Source of the DNA: Stenotrophomonas sp. 24(2023)
Lineage (GTDB): Bacteria; Pseudomonadota; Gammaproteobacteria; Xanthomonadales; Xanthomonadaceae
NCBI RefSeq assembly: GCF_030913365.1
Contig: NZ_CP133160.1
Location: forward strand, 1,550,001-1,614,000
Direction: 5' to 3'
Length of the DNA stretch: 64,000 nucleotides
In this document: piece by piece, positions 42,581 through 51,352 of the stretch
Numbering within the stretch: position 1 is the first letter of the stretch
Layout of the letters: every line of letters starts with the position of its first letter
Position numbers and translations under genes: made by a program
Notes under the pieces: model-generated
What the model saw: the letters and a program-made list of their open reading frames with translations, nothing else
The model's database searches: none
Told to the model about the DNA's origin: nothing

Positions 42581-43137
42581 TGATACGCACCGCTCTGGAT
42601 GGCCCCCAGCACGCGCATGACCGATTCACGCCCGCTGGGAGTGTCCATCAGTTCGGCGGGCGGGCGGCCGCCCAGGGCCGGCTGCGGGGTGCGGATCCAG
42701 TGGCCGACCCACTTCTCCACATCGAAGCCCTGCGCGCCGGCAGGGCCCGGATCGGCCGCCAGCATGTCCTCGACCTTGGTGATCAGGTCCAGCAGGCCGA
42801 TGACCGACTGCCCCTGCGCCCCGGAGAACGCGGACTGGTCGCGCATCTTCTTGGCGAAGGTCGCCTTGGGAATACGCAGGAACTGCTGGAATTCGTAGGC
42901 GCTGACGCCGATTTCATCGATCAGGCCACGCACGATGACCGGCTGCACGCCCTCACGCTCCAGCTTGACCCGTTCCAGGGTGGGCGCATCGCGCAGGGTA
43001 TGGCGGAACGTGCTGATGGCGGCGGTGATGGACAGCGCCCGCGGCCGGGGCACGGTGCTGCCCGTGGCCCCGCGGCGCGTGGCCACCCGCTTGGGCGCGG
43101 ACGCCGCGCGCCGTGGTTTGCTGGCGGTGCCGGTCAT
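42577..43137 (-). CDS. Xre/ParS-family antitoxin of the RES toxin
   Basis: A 186-aa antitoxin. It has a basic low-complexity N-terminus (ASKPRRAASAPKRVATRRGA), a Xre-like helix-turn-helix region (ISAYEFQQF-type core in EIGVSAYEFQQFLRIPKATF), and the C-terminal ParS/MbcA toxin-binding domain (FDVEKWVGHWIRTPQPALGG; ELMDTPSGRESVMRVLGAIQ). The start ATG at 43137 lies eight bases after AGGAG. An ATGTAC/GTACAT palindrome just upstream is the likely autoregulatory operator. It is first in the two-gene unit. Confidence 0.92.
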   Translation of the reverse strand: MTGTASKPRRAASAPKRVATRRGATGSTVPRPRALSITAAISTFRHTLRDAPTLERVKLEREGVQPVIVRGLIDEIGVSAYEFQQFLRIPKATFAKKMRDQSAFSGAQGQSVIGLLDLITKVEDMLAADPGPAGAQGFDVEKWVGHWIRTPQPALGGRPPAELMDTPSGRESVMRVLGAIQSGAYQ

Positions 43138-43162
43138 GGCCTGCTCCTGGTACGGTCCATTG

Positions 43163-43182
43163 ATGTACCAAGAATAGTACAT
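43163..43182 (-). promoter_or_regulatory. Xre operator of the toxin-antitoxin promoter
   Basis: A perfect inverted repeat ATGTAC-N8-GTACAT. A second half-site TGGTAC (43148-43153) pairs with GTACCA across it. It sits 26 bases before the antitoxin start, over the likely -10 region (TACTAT on the minus strand). Confidence 0.6.
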
Positions 43183-43231
43183 AAATGCACTCCGCGCAGG
43201 ATGAGCCCCAGGCAAACGGCCGCTGTGCGGA

Positions 43232-43996
43232 TCAGCGGGTCGCGACGATGAACAGGCGGGGGAACGGCAGCAGCGCGCTGCCATCGTCCAGCAGCGCATA
43301 GGCCTGGGCGATGCCACGCCGGTACTCGGCCAGGAAGGCGGCCTGCTGCGGGGCGTCCAGCAGTGCCAGGTAGGGGCGCAGTGCCGACCCCTTGAACCAT
43401 TCGACGATGGCATCGTGCCCACCGGCCAACGGGTGCAGATACGTGGTGCGCCACACCTCCAGGTGCTGGCAGTGTGGCTTGAGCAGCGCGTAGTACCAGG
43501 CAGCCGGGTGGCGGTCGGGGTGGGCCACGTGGCCGATGGCCGCACGCCACGGCCCGCTGGTGGCCACCTCGCGGGCGATGCGGTGCGCCGGCTCGTCCAG
43601 GTTGTCCGGTGTCTGGATGGCCAGGCAGCCCCCATCGGCCAGCTGCGCGAGCAGGTGCGGGTACAGCGCGGCGTGGTCGGGCAGCCATTGCAGCGCGGCG
43701 TTGGCCAGGATCACATCCACCGGTGCATCGGCCTGCCATTGGGCGATGTCGGCCACATCGAAGTGCAGCTGCGGCAGGCGCTGGCGGGCGCTGTCGATCA
43801 TGTCCTGCGAACTGTCCAGGCCGCTGACGCGGGCCTGCGGGTAGCGTGCGGCCAGCACCTCGGTCGAATTGCCGGGCCCGCAGCCCAGGTCGACCGCGGT
43901 AGCGGCCGTCGCCAACGGGATGGCCGCGACCAGATCACGCACCGGACGGGTGCGTTCGTCTTCGAAGCGGCGGTACTGGGTGGCGGACCAGGTCAT
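43232..43996 (-). CDS. tam: Trans-aconitate 2-methyltransferase
   Basis: A 254-aa SAM-dependent methyltransferase matching Tam. It starts MTWSATQYRRFEDERTRPVR and has SAM motif I VDLGCGPGNSTEVLA, SGLDSSQDMIDSAR, ILANAALQWLPDH and LAIQTPDNLDEPAH. Tam methylates trans-aconitate, which forms spontaneously and inhibits aconitase. Length and N-terminus match E. coli Tam. It is a single gene upstream of the TA promoter region. Confidence 0.93.
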   Translation of the reverse strand: MTWSATQYRRFEDERTRPVRDLVAAIPLATAATAVDLGCGPGNSTEVLAARYPQARVSGLDSSQDMIDSARQRLPQLHFDVADIAQWQADAPVDVILANAALQWLPDHAALYPHLLAQLADGGCLAIQTPDNLDEPAHRIAREVATSGPWRAAIGHVAHPDRHPAAWYYALLKPHCQHLEVWRTTYLHPLAGGHDAIVEWFKGSALRPYLALLDAPQQAAFLAEYRRGIAQAYALLDDGSALLPFPRLFIVATR

Positions 43997-44130
43997 CGAG
44001 GGGGCTCGCAGGAACAGGACGCTGCGAGTGTAGGCGCTGCTGTGTAAAACAGGGATCAGCAGGACAGGGCTGTCGCGGGTGAGGGTTTACATCCCGTGCA
44101 GCCGACTGACCGCCGACGCGCCCCCGCCTG

Positions 44131-44790
44131 TCACGCGCGGCAGGCAGGCACCGGGTGCGCGCCGGCCATGTGCGCCGGCTCCAGCAGCAGCCGCTGCACG
44201 TCGGAGAACAACGCCTCGGTAGCCATGCCGTACGGGGCGAACAGGCGCAGGCGGCCCTGGGTATCGAACACGTAGCCGCCGGCGGTATGGCTCATCGTGT
44301 AGCTGCCGGGTACCGGCCCGGGCTCCCTTTCATAGAACGCCTTGAAGCGGCCCGCCATCGCATCAAGCTGGCGCGCGTCGCCCACCAGCCCGATCGCGTG
44401 CGGATCAAAGCCGTGCACGTACGCATCCACGGCCTGCGGTGTGTCGCGCTGCGGATCGACCGTCACGAACACCACCTGCAGCTGGTCGGCCTGCGATCCC
44501 ATCAGGTGCTTCACCCGGGCCATGTCCACCATCGTGGTGGGGCACACATCCGGGCAGCTGGTGAACCCGAAGAACAGGTACGTCACCTTGCCGCGCAGGT
44601 CGGCCTGGGTACGCATCACGCCCTGCGTGTCGGGCATCGACCAGTCGTTGCCCAGGCCCTGGCAGGCCACGTCCCTGGCGTTGAAATCCATGCGCGTCTT
44701 GCCACTGCAACCGGCCAGCAGGGCCACGCCGAAGGCGAGGACCAGCGCAGGCAGGCGCAGGCGATGGGGAATGGGCGTGCGGGTGTTCAT
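44131..44790 (-). CDS. SCO1/SenC copper chaperone lipoprotein
   Basis: A 219-aa SCO-family protein anchored by a lipobox (LAGCSGKTRMDF). The thioredoxin fold has the copper-binding CPDVC motif in FFGFTSCPDVCPTTMVDMAR and the partner His in GSYTMSHTAGGYVFD. SCO proteins deliver copper to the CuA site of cytochrome oxidases or act as thiol reductases. It follows cyoABCD on the same strand 29 bases downstream, yet quinol oxidases of the Cyo type have no CuA. Here it may serve CuB or redox protection. Confidence 0.92.
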   Translation of the reverse strand: MNTRTPIPHRLRLPALVLAFGVALLAGCSGKTRMDFNARDVACQGLGNDWSMPDTQGVMRTQADLRGKVTYLFFGFTSCPDVCPTTMVDMARVKHLMGSQADQLQVVFVTVDPQRDTPQAVDAYVHGFDPHAIGLVGDARQLDAMAGRFKAFYEREPGPVPGSYTMSHTAGGYVFDTQGRLRLFAPYGMATEALFSDVQRLLLEPAHMAGAHPVPACRA

Positions 44791-44819
44791 GGGGGACTAC
44801 CAGTGGCCGCAGCGCGCGG

Positions 44820-45152
44820 TCAGTTGACCATCATGTGGTAGTGCATGCTCCAGATGATCCAGATGGAGAGCGCGACCACGATGAACAGGATGACGAGGGT
44901 GAACACGAAGCTGGCCAGGTTCCAGCCCCCTTCGGACTTGCGGTTCATGTGCAGGAAGAACACCAGCTGCACCAGGATCTGCGCCACCGCAAAGCCCACC
45001 AGCAACAGCAGGGTGAGCGGGCGTGACAGCACCGGGTGCATCACCAGGGCGAACGGCACCAGGGTCAGCAGGGCGCACAGCACGAAGCCGGTCAGGTAGG
45101 ACCGGGTGGAGCCGTGCCCGCTGCCACCGCGCGAGGTTTCCACGTGGGCCAT
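44820..45152 (-). CDS. cyoD: Cytochrome o ubiquinol oxidase subunit IV
   Basis: A 110-aa membrane protein with three helices: YLTGFVLCALLTLVPFALVM, LLLLVGFAVAQILVQLVFFL and VFTLVILFIVVALSIWIIWS. It includes the FFLHMNRKSEGGWN loop characteristic of CyoD. It supports CuB binding and assembly of the bo3 oxidase. The ATG at 45152 lies just before the cyoC stop, so the genes overlap. It is the last oxidase subunit before the SCO gene. Confidence 0.94.
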   Translation of the reverse strand: MAHVETSRGGSGHGSTRSYLTGFVLCALLTLVPFALVMHPVLSRPLTLLLLVGFAVAQILVQLVFFLHMNRKSEGGWNLASFVFTLVILFIVVALSIWIIWSMHYHMMVN

Positions 45153-45153
45153 C

Positions 45154-45795
45154 TCAGAACACTCCAAACAGATAGACGAAGGTGAAGACGCAGATCCACA
45201 CCAGATCCAGGAAGTGCCAGAACAGGCTCAGGCAGGACAGGCGGGTGACGTTGGTCGCGGTCAGGCCACGGCGGTGCACCTGGTGCATCAGCACCGCCAT
45301 CCAGACCAGGCCGCTGGCCACGTGCAGGCCATGCGTGCCCACCAGCGCAAAGAACGCGGACAGGTAGGCGCTGGTGTGCGGGCCGGCGCCTTCGTGGATG
45401 AGGTGGTTGAACTCGTACACCTCCATGCCGATGAAGCCCGCGCCCAGCGCAAAGGTGACGCCCAGCCAGCGCAGCACGGCACCGGCCTGCTGGCGGTGCA
45501 TCGCCAGCACGGCCTGGCCGTAGGTGATGCTCGACACCAGCAGCAGGAAGGTTTCCACCAGCACGAACGGCAGCGAGAACAGCTCCTTGCCGGTCGGCCC
45601 ACCGGCGTAGGCGGTGCTGAGCACCGCGAACGAGGCGAACAGCGAGCCGAACAGCACGCAGTCGGACATGAGGTAGATCCACATGCCGAACACCTTCATG
45701 CCGCCCTGTTCGTGGGCGTGGTCCGGGTGATCGCCAGCGGGGTCGTCGTGGGCCAGCACATCGCCGGCCATGTCCGGGCGGGTCAACAGGTTCAT
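45154..45795 (-). CDS. cyoC: Cytochrome o ubiquinol oxidase subunit III
   Basis: A 213-aa protein with five membrane helices, lacking the two extra N-terminal helices of aa3 subunit III, as in CyoC. Motifs include [57 protein letters not shown] and [19 protein letters not shown]. The His-rich N-terminal tail ([11 protein letters not shown]) is usual. It overlaps cyoB by four bases. Confidence 0.95.
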   Translation of the reverse strand: MNLLTRPDMAGDVLAHDDPAGDHPDHAHEQGGMKVFGMWIYLMSDCVLFGSLFASFAVLSTAYAGGPTGKELFSLPFVLVETFLLLVSSITYGQAVLAMHRQQAGAVLRWLGVTFALGAGFIGMEVYEFNHLIHEGAGPHTSAYLSAFFALVGTHGLHVASGLVWMAVLMHQVHRRGLTATNVTRLSCLSLFWHFLDLVWICVFTFVYLFGVF

Positions 45796-47768
45796 GCGCG
45801 TACCTCCTGCAGCGTGGCGTGGTGGGCCGCTTCGGTGCGCGCCACCTCCTCGGCACTGACGTAGTAATCGACGTCCTCGTCATAGGAACGCACGATCAGC
45901 GTGGCGACCATGGCGATGAAACCGGCAACCGCCATCCACCAGATGTGCCACACCAGGGCAAAGCACAGCACCAGGATCCACACATTGAGGATGAGCGGCA
46001 CGCCGGTGTTCTTCGGCATGTGGATGGGGGCATAGCGCTTGGGTGGTGGGGGCAGCCCCTGCTTCTTGGCCTCGTGGAAGGCATCGAGCGCGTCCACCGT
46101 CGGCACCACGGCAAAGTTGTAGAACGGCGGCGGCGACGGGGTGGCCCATTCCAGCGTGCGGCCGTTCCACGGGTCACCGGTCAGGTCCAGGTTGCGCCTG
46201 CGGTCACGCACGCTGACGTAGATCTGCACCAGCATCAGCACGATGCCGGCCAGCACGAACAACGCACCGACGAAGGCGGCGATGAGGTACGGCGTCCATT
46301 CCGGGTTGTCGTACTGGTTCATGCGCCGGGTCATGCCCATGAAGCCGAGCATGTACAGCGGCATGAAGGCCAGGTAGAAACCGATCACCCAGCAGGCGAA
46401 GGACCACCTGCCCAGGCGTTCGTTGAGGGTGAAGCCGAACACCTTCGGGAACCAGTAGGCGAAGCCGGCGAAGTAGCCGAACAGCGCGCCGCCGATGATG
46501 GTGTTGTGGAAGTGCGCCACCAGGAACAGGCTGTTGTGCAGCAGGAAATCCGCACCGGGGATGGCCAGCAGCACGCCGGTCATGCCACCGATGGTGAAGG
46601 TGACCAGGAAGGCGAGCGTCCACAGCATCGGCACGCTGAACTCCACGCGGCCGCCATACAGGGTGAACAGCCAGGTGAAGATCTTCACCCCGGTGGGGAT
46701 GGCGATGATCATGGTCATGATGCCGAAGAAGGCATTGACGCTGGCACCGGAGCCCATGGTGAAGAAGTGGTGCAGCCACACCACGAACGACAGGATGCCG
46801 ATGGCCAGCGTGGCACCTACCATCGACTTGTAGCCGAACAGCTTCTTGCGCGCGAAGGTGGCGGTGACCTCGGAGAAGATGCCGAACGCCGGCAGCACCA
46901 GGATGTACACCTCCGGGTGGCCCCAGGCCCACACCAGGTTCACGTACATCATCGGGTTGCCGCCGAGATGGTTGGTGTAGAAGTTGAAGTCCAGGTAGCG
47001 GTCCAGCGTCAGCGCGCCCAGCGCCACCGTCAGGATCGGGAAGGCGGCGATGATGATCACGCTGGTCACCAGCACCGTCCAGGTGAACACCGGCATCCGC
47101 ATCAGGGTCATGCCCGGCGCACGCATGCGCAGGATGGTGATGAACATGTTGACGCCGGTCAGCAGTGTTCCCACGCCCGAGGCCTGCAGCGCCCAGATGT
47201 AGTAGTCCACCCCGACCCCGGGACTGAACTGGATGCCCGACAGCGGCGGATAGGCGACCCAGCCGGTCATGGCGAATTCGCCCACGCCCAGCGAGATCAT
47301 CATCAGCGCCGCGCCCACCACGAAGATCCAGAAGCTGAAGGCGTTGAGGAAGGGGAACGCCATGTCGCGCGCGCCGATCTGCAGCGGCACCATGATGTTC
47401 ATCAGGCCGACCACGAACGGGGTGGCCACGAAGAAGATCATGATCACACCGTGCGCGGTGAAGATCTGGTCGTAGTGTTCCGGCGGCAGGAAGCCATCGC
47501 TGCCCGGGCCGGCCGCTGCCAGCTGGGCGCGCATCATCAGCGCATCGGCAAAGCCACGCACCAGCATCACCAGCGCGACCACGATGTACATCACGCCGAT
47601 CTTCTTGTGGTCCACGGTGGTGAACCAGTCACGCCACAACGGGCCCCACAGCTTGAACCAGGTCACTGCGCCCAGCAGCGCCAGGCCGCCCAGCAGCATG
47701 GCCGCCAGCGTGACCACGACGATCGGCTCGTGCAGCGGCACGGCCTCCCACGTCAACTTACCGAACAT
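45792..47768 (-). CDS. cyoB: Cytochrome o ubiquinol oxidase subunit I
   Basis: A 658-aa heme-copper oxidase core subunit. CuB and heme ligands are visible in [18 protein letters not shown] and in [40 protein letters not shown] and [20 protein letters not shown] carry further heme His ligands. It oxidises ubiquinol and reduces oxygen to water while pumping protons. It is the second gene of cyoABCD, five bases after cyoA. Length and motifs are normal. Confidence 0.96.
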   Translation of the reverse strand: MFGKLTWEAVPLHEPIVVVTLAAMLLGGLALLGAVTWFKLWGPLWRDWFTTVDHKKIGVMYIVVALVMLVRGFADALMMRAQLAAAGPGSDGFLPPEHYDQIFTAHGVIMIFFVATPFVVGLMNIMVPLQIGARDMAFPFLNAFSFWIFVVGAALMMISLGVGEFAMTGWVAYPPLSGIQFSPGVGVDYYIWALQASGVGTLLTGVNMFITILRMRAPGMTLMRMPVFTWTVLVTSVIIIAAFPILTVALGALTLDRYLDFNFYTNHLGGNPMMYVNLVWAWGHPEVYILVLPAFGIFSEVTATFARKKLFGYKSMVGATLAIGILSFVVWLHHFFTMGSGASVNAFFGIMTMIIAIPTGVKIFTWLFTLYGGRVEFSVPMLWTLAFLVTFTIGGMTGVLLAIPGADFLLHNSLFLVAHFHNTIIGGALFGYFAGFAYWFPKVFGFTLNERLGRWSFACWVIGFYLAFMPLYMLGFMGMTRRMNQYDNPEWTPYLIAAFVGALFVLAGIVLMLVQIYVSVRDRRRNLDLTGDPWNGRTLEWATPSPPPFYNFAVVPTVDALDAFHEAKKQGLPPPPKRYAPIHMPKNTGVPLILNVWILVLCFALVWHIWWMAVAGFIAMVATLIVRSYDEDVDYYVSAEEVARTEAAHHATLQEVRA

Positions 47769-47773
47769 GTCCG

Positions 47774-48673
47774 TTACTCCTGCGAAGCGGTGTTGTCGGC
47801 GTGGTGCGCGGGCGCAGCCACGGTGTTTTCACCCACGCCGATGAACTGGTCGATGACCTTCTTGAACAGCAGCGGCTCGACCGTGGAGAAGTGCTGCACC
47901 GGCGCATTGCGGCTCGGTGCGGCCAGCTGCTTGAAGGCCTCCAGGCTCAGCGCCTGCGGTGCGCTGCGCACCTCCTGCACCCAACGCTGGAAGTCTTCCT
48001 CGCTGCTGGCGGTGGCGGTGAACTTCATGTTCGAGAAACCATGGCCGCTGTAGTTGCCCGACAGGCCGCGGAACTGGCCCTGCTCGTTGGCCACCAGGTG
48101 CAGCTGGGTGCGCATGCCGGCCATGGCGTAGATCTGCCCGCCCAGCTGCGGAATGAAGAAGGTGTTCATCGTCGAGTTCGAGGTGATGTCGAACGCCAGC
48201 TGGCGGTGGGCCGGGAAATTGAGCTGGTTGACGGTGGCGATGCCCAGGTCGGGGTAGACGAACACCCATTTCCAGTCGGTGGCGATCACTTCCACGTGCA
48301 GCGGTTCGCCGGGCACGTCCAGTGGCCGGTACGGGTCCAGTGCGTGGGTCGATTTCCAGACGATTACGGCGAGGATGGCGATGATCAGCAGCGGCACGCC
48401 CCACACCACCACCTCTACCCGGGTGGAATGCGCCCAGTCCGGCCGGTACGTGGCCCGGGTGTTGCTGGCGCGGTAGCGCCAGGCGAAGACGAAGGTGAGC
48501 ACGATGGCCGGCACGACCACGATCAGCATCAGCCCGATGCAGATGGCGATCAGGTCGCGCTGGGCAAGCCCGACCATACCTTTCGAATCCAGCAGCGCCC
48601 ACTGGCAGCCGGACAGGCTGGCACAGGCCAGGGCGGCCAGCGCTGGGCGGAGGGGGTTCCAGCAGATGTTCAT
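47774..48673 (-). CDS. cyoA: Cytochrome o ubiquinol oxidase subunit II
   Basis: A 299-aa lipoprotein subunit (lipobox LSGCQW). Two membrane helices ([40 protein letters not shown]) precede a cupredoxin domain ([40 protein letters not shown]). The CuA ligands are missing, as expected for a quinol oxidase. It is the first gene of the operon. It is divergent from a MocR-type regulator, with a CCATACAA/TTGTATGG operator in the 186-base gap. Start ATG at 48673. Confidence 0.95.
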   Translation of the reverse strand: MNICWNPLRPALAALACASLSGCQWALLDSKGMVGLAQRDLIAICIGLMLIVVVPAIVLTFVFAWRYRASNTRATYRPDWAHSTRVEVVVWGVPLLIIAILAVIVWKSTHALDPYRPLDVPGEPLHVEVIATDWKWVFVYPDLGIATVNQLNFPAHRQLAFDITSNSTMNTFFIPQLGGQIYAMAGMRTQLHLVANEQGQFRGLSGNYSGHGFSNMKFTATASSEEDFQRWVQEVRSAPQALSLEAFKQLAAPSRNAPVQHFSTVEPLLFKKVIDQFIGVGENTVAAPAHHADNTASQE

Positions 48674-48798
48674 GATGACGGTAGACCCTGTTGAGGGAGC
48701 TGCCTTGAACGGGGCCGCCGGCGCACAGCTCCCGGGCGCTGAACGGCTACACTGTCTGCAGGGTGGCCCGTACAAAAGCCACGCCATCCCGATCAAGT

Positions 48799-48823
48799 CC
48801 ATACAAGATACATCATTGTATGG
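48799..48823. promoter_or_regulatory. MocR operator between cyoA and the first MocR gene
   Basis: CCATACAA (48799-48806) and TTGTATGG (48816-48823) form a perfect 8-bp inverted repeat with a 9-base spacer. The same words recur at 50290-50328. Confidence 0.65.
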
Positions 48824-48859
48824 CTATATGCACCCTCTTGCATGGAAGGACCTGACCCG

Positions 48860-50275
48860 ATGCAGCAGCCGAGCGCCGGCCGACGCCTGAAGAAGCCCAA
48901 CCGCACCTGGGTCCGCCCGTTCCGCGACGGGGCCGGCCCGCTGTACCTGCAGATCGCACAGCAGGTGCGCGAGGCGGTGGACGATGGCGTGCTGCATGCC
49001 GGTGACCGGCTGCCGCCGCAGCGCGACCTGGCCCAGCTGATGGGCGTGGACCTGACCACCGTCACCCGCGCCTACAACGAGCTGCGCCAGGCCGACCTGC
49101 TGGATGCCCAGGGTGCCGGCGGCACCTTCATCGCCCTGTCGGCCGGCAACAGCGCGCGCTCGTCGGTGGACCTGAGCATGAACATCCCGCCGCTGCTGGG
49201 CAGCCAGGCCTTCGCGCAGGGCATGGAACAGGGCTTTGCGCACCTGGGTGCCCAGCTGGGCCAGGGCGAACTGATGAGCTACCACGTCGGTGCCGGCAGC
49301 CGCGAAGACCGTGCCGCCGCCACGCAGTGGCTGGCGCCGATGCTCGGGCCGGTCGCCAGCGAGCGGGTGATCGTCTGCCCCGGTGCGCAGACCGCCCTGT
49401 GCGCGGTGATCCTGGCCCGCACCCAGCCGGGCGATGTGATCGCCGCCGAGCAGCTGACCTACCCCGGCCTGCTGGCCGCCGCGCGCGTGCTGCAGCGGGC
49501 GGTGGCACCGATCGCGATGGATGCCGAGGGCATGCTGCCCGAGGCGCTGGAAGCGGCCTGCCAGGTCCGCGTGCCGGCGCTGCTGTACCTGGTGCCGACC
49601 ATCCAGAACCCGACCACCGCGACGATGTCGGCCGGCCGCCGCCAGGCCCTGCTGGCGATCGCGCGCCGCCACGGCATTGCCGTGGTCGAGGACGATCCCT
49701 ACTGGCTGCTGGCCGGCGATGCGCCGCCGCCACTGGCCACCGGCAGCCACCCGCAGGCACCGGTGTACTACGTGTCGACCCTGTCCAAGTGCCTGGCGCC
49801 GGGCCTGCGCACCGCCTACCTGGTGGTGCCGGCCGGCGAACCGATGGAGCCGCTGCTGGACGCGCTGCGCTCGATCGCGCTGATGCCCACCCAGTCGATG
49901 GTGGCGGTGGCTTCGCAGTGGATCCGCAGCGGCCTGGCCACCGACATGGTGCAGCGCTTCCAGCAGGAGCTGCGCCAGCGCCAGCAGATTGCCGCGCGCC
50001 TGCTGCCGCAGCCCTACCAGGCCCATCCGGCCGGCCTGCACGTGTGGCTGCCGCTGCCGGCGCGGCTGGATCAGTACCGGCTGATCCAGGCCGCGCAGGC
50101 GCAGGGGCTGGGCATTGCCAGCTCCGAAGCCTTCAGCACCGAGGAACAGCCCGGCCACGCGATCCGCCTGTCACTGGGCGGGGCCGTCGACCAGGCCAGC
50201 CTGAGCGCCGCTCTGACCCGACTGACCGAGATCATCTCGGATGTGCCTGAGACGCGGAGCCCGGCCATCGTCTGA
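48860..50275 (+). CDS. MocR-type regulator (GntR HTH fused to aminotransferase)
   Basis: A 471-aa MocR/PdxR-like protein. The winged HTH (PLYLQIAQQVREAVDDGVLH; RLPPQRDLAQLMGVDLTTVT) is followed by a class I aminotransferase fold. PLP contacts are visible: the Schiff-base lysine in YVSTLSKCLAPGLRTAYLVV, the Asp in IAVVEDDPYWLLAG and LVPTIQNPTTATMS. MocR proteins use PLP or its adducts as a signal rather than for catalysis. It probably autoregulates through the TTGTATGG palindrome and may act on cyoA and on the next operon, which carries the same site. The ATG at 48860 has AAGGA ten bases upstream. Confidence 0.92.
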   Translation: MQQPSAGRRLKKPNRTWVRPFRDGAGPLYLQIAQQVREAVDDGVLHAGDRLPPQRDLAQLMGVDLTTVTRAYNELRQADLLDAQGAGGTFIALSAGNSARSSVDLSMNIPPLLGSQAFAQGMEQGFAHLGAQLGQGELMSYHVGAGSREDRAAATQWLAPMLGPVASERVIVCPGAQTALCAVILARTQPGDVIAAEQLTYPGLLAAARVLQRAVAPIAMDAEGMLPEALEAACQVRVPALLYLVPTIQNPTTATMSAGRRQALLAIARRHGIAVVEDDPYWLLAGDAPPPLATGSHPQAPVYYVSTLSKCLAPGLRTAYLVVPAGEPMEPLLDALRSIALMPTQSMVAVASQWIRSGLATDMVQRFQQELRQRQQIAARLLPQPYQAHPAGLHVWLPLPARLDQYRLIQAAQAQGLGIASSEAFSTEEQPGHAIRLSLGGAVDQASLSAALTRLTEIISDVPETRSPAIV

Positions 50276-50289
50276 CCGGCCGGGCCGAT

Positions 50290-50328
50290 ATCCATACAAA
50301 AATGATATTGTTTGATTCTTGTATGGAT
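50290..50328 (+). promoter_or_regulatory. Second MocR operator
   Basis: ATCCATACAA (50290-50299) and TTGTATGGAT (50319-50328) form a perfect 10-bp inverted repeat with a 19-base spacer, ten bases (one DNA turn) more than the upstream copy. The spacer holds AT-rich TGATATTGTTTGATTC, the likely -10 region of the small membrane protein operon. Confidence 0.65.
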
Positions 50329-50342
50329 ATGTGTGTGACCCG

Positions 50343-50621
50343 ATGCAACGGGACCGACTGACCTTCCACGCCGTGATGGCCGGCTGCGCCGGCATCGTGC
50401 TGCTGGCCCTGGCCTCGCTGGCCTATGTCTGCACCCGCCCCCAGACCGCGCAGGTGCAAGCCGGCGAAGCGCGGGCCATCGAGCGCTGCCTGCAGCGCAG
50501 CCGCGACCCGGCACGGACCGAAATCCAGCGCCGCGCCCTGGCCGATTCCTGCGGCGAAATGCGCAGGCAGTACCTGCACAAGTTCGGCGATGGCGGGCTG
50601 CCGGACGGTGACCCGTCGTGA
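50343..50621 (+). CDS. Small membrane-anchored protein
   Basis: A 92-aa protein with one N-terminal membrane helix (AVMAGCAGIVLLALASLAYVC). A basic, mostly helical soluble tail of about 60 residues contains two cysteines (ERCLQRSRDP; DSCGEMRRQYL). It overlaps the downstream thioredoxin-like gene by four bases (GTGA), so the pair acts together; the cysteines may be redox partners. It sits directly behind the MocR operator. No known family is recognised. Start ATG 50343; an in-frame TTG lies inside the operator. Confidence 0.7.
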   Translation: MQRDRLTFHAVMAGCAGIVLLALASLAYVCTRPQTAQVQAGEARAIERCLQRSRDPARTEIQRRALADSCGEMRRQYLHKFGDGGLPDGDPS

Positions 50622-51205
50622 AGCCACGGCGGCGCGCGTTGCGCTGGGGCATCGCCCTGGGCTGCCTGTTCATGGCCGGCACCGGCGTGGCGTTGTGGAA
50701 CTACTTCGGCTACGGCGCGCAGGCCCGTTTCAGCGAACAGGCCATCGTCTTCGACGATACCCAGCTGCGCCTGCCCGCCGCGCTGGCCGGTGCTACCGGC
50801 CGCATCCGCGTGGTGCACTTCTGGGACCCGGCCTGCACCGTGTGCAACCGCGAAACCGGCGCGCACCTGAGCTACCTGATCAGCATGTACCGCCGCGCCA
50901 ACGTTGATTTCTACGCCGTGCGCCGGCCGGGTACGCAGGGCGAACTGCCCGCGCACCTGCGCGGGCGCCTCACCGAACTGCCCACCCTTGCGGGCATCGA
51001 GCACATCCCGGCCAGCCCGGCCGTGGCGATCTGGGATGGCAGCGGCCACCTGGCCTATGCCGGCCCGTACAGCATCGGCATGGTGTGCAACTCGGCCAAC
51101 AGCTTCGTCGAACCGATCCTGGACAAGCTGGTGGCCGGGCAGACGGTGCGCCCACGCGGGCTGCTGGCGGTGGGCTGCTACTGCCCCTGGCACGACGCAC
51201 GCTGA
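50618..51205 (+). CDS. Membrane-anchored thioredoxin-like protein (DUF6436-like)
   Basis: A 195-aa protein starting with GTG and overlapping the preceding gene. A membrane anchor (GIALGCLFMAGTGVALWNYF) leads to a thioredoxin fold with active site CTVC in VVHFWDPACTVCNRETGAHL, a cis-Pro region in IPASPAVAIWDGSGHLAYAG, and extra cysteines near the C-terminus (VGCYCPWHD). It probably acts as a periplasmic thiol-disulfide protein. It is flanked by two MocR-type regulators and close to cyo/SCO1, so it may help oxidase maturation; this is inference. Confidence 0.82.
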   Translation: MKPRRRALRWGIALGCLFMAGTGVALWNYFGYGAQARFSEQAIVFDDTQLRLPAALAGATGRIRVVHFWDPACTVCNRETGAHLSYLISMYRRANVDFYAVRRPGTQGELPAHLRGRLTELPTLAGIEHIPASPAVAIWDGSGHLAYAGPYSIGMVCNSANSFVEPILDKLVAGQTVRPRGLLAVGCYCPWHDAR

Positions 51206-51352
51206 CACGCTGCCATGCCGGGCCTGCCTGCACACGCGCCGCCTGCTGCGGCCAGCGCACACAACAACGGCGGCCACCTGCCCCAACCGACCGATGGTTG
51301 TGGACAGGCGTCCGCCGTCGCCAGCAACGATAGCGCCCGACATGCTCCCTAC

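Noticed and set aside
45819..48053. A 744-codon plus-strand frame opposite cyoB and cyoA
   Set aside because: Composition is His/Asp/Gly-rich antisense noise across two conserved oxidase genes.
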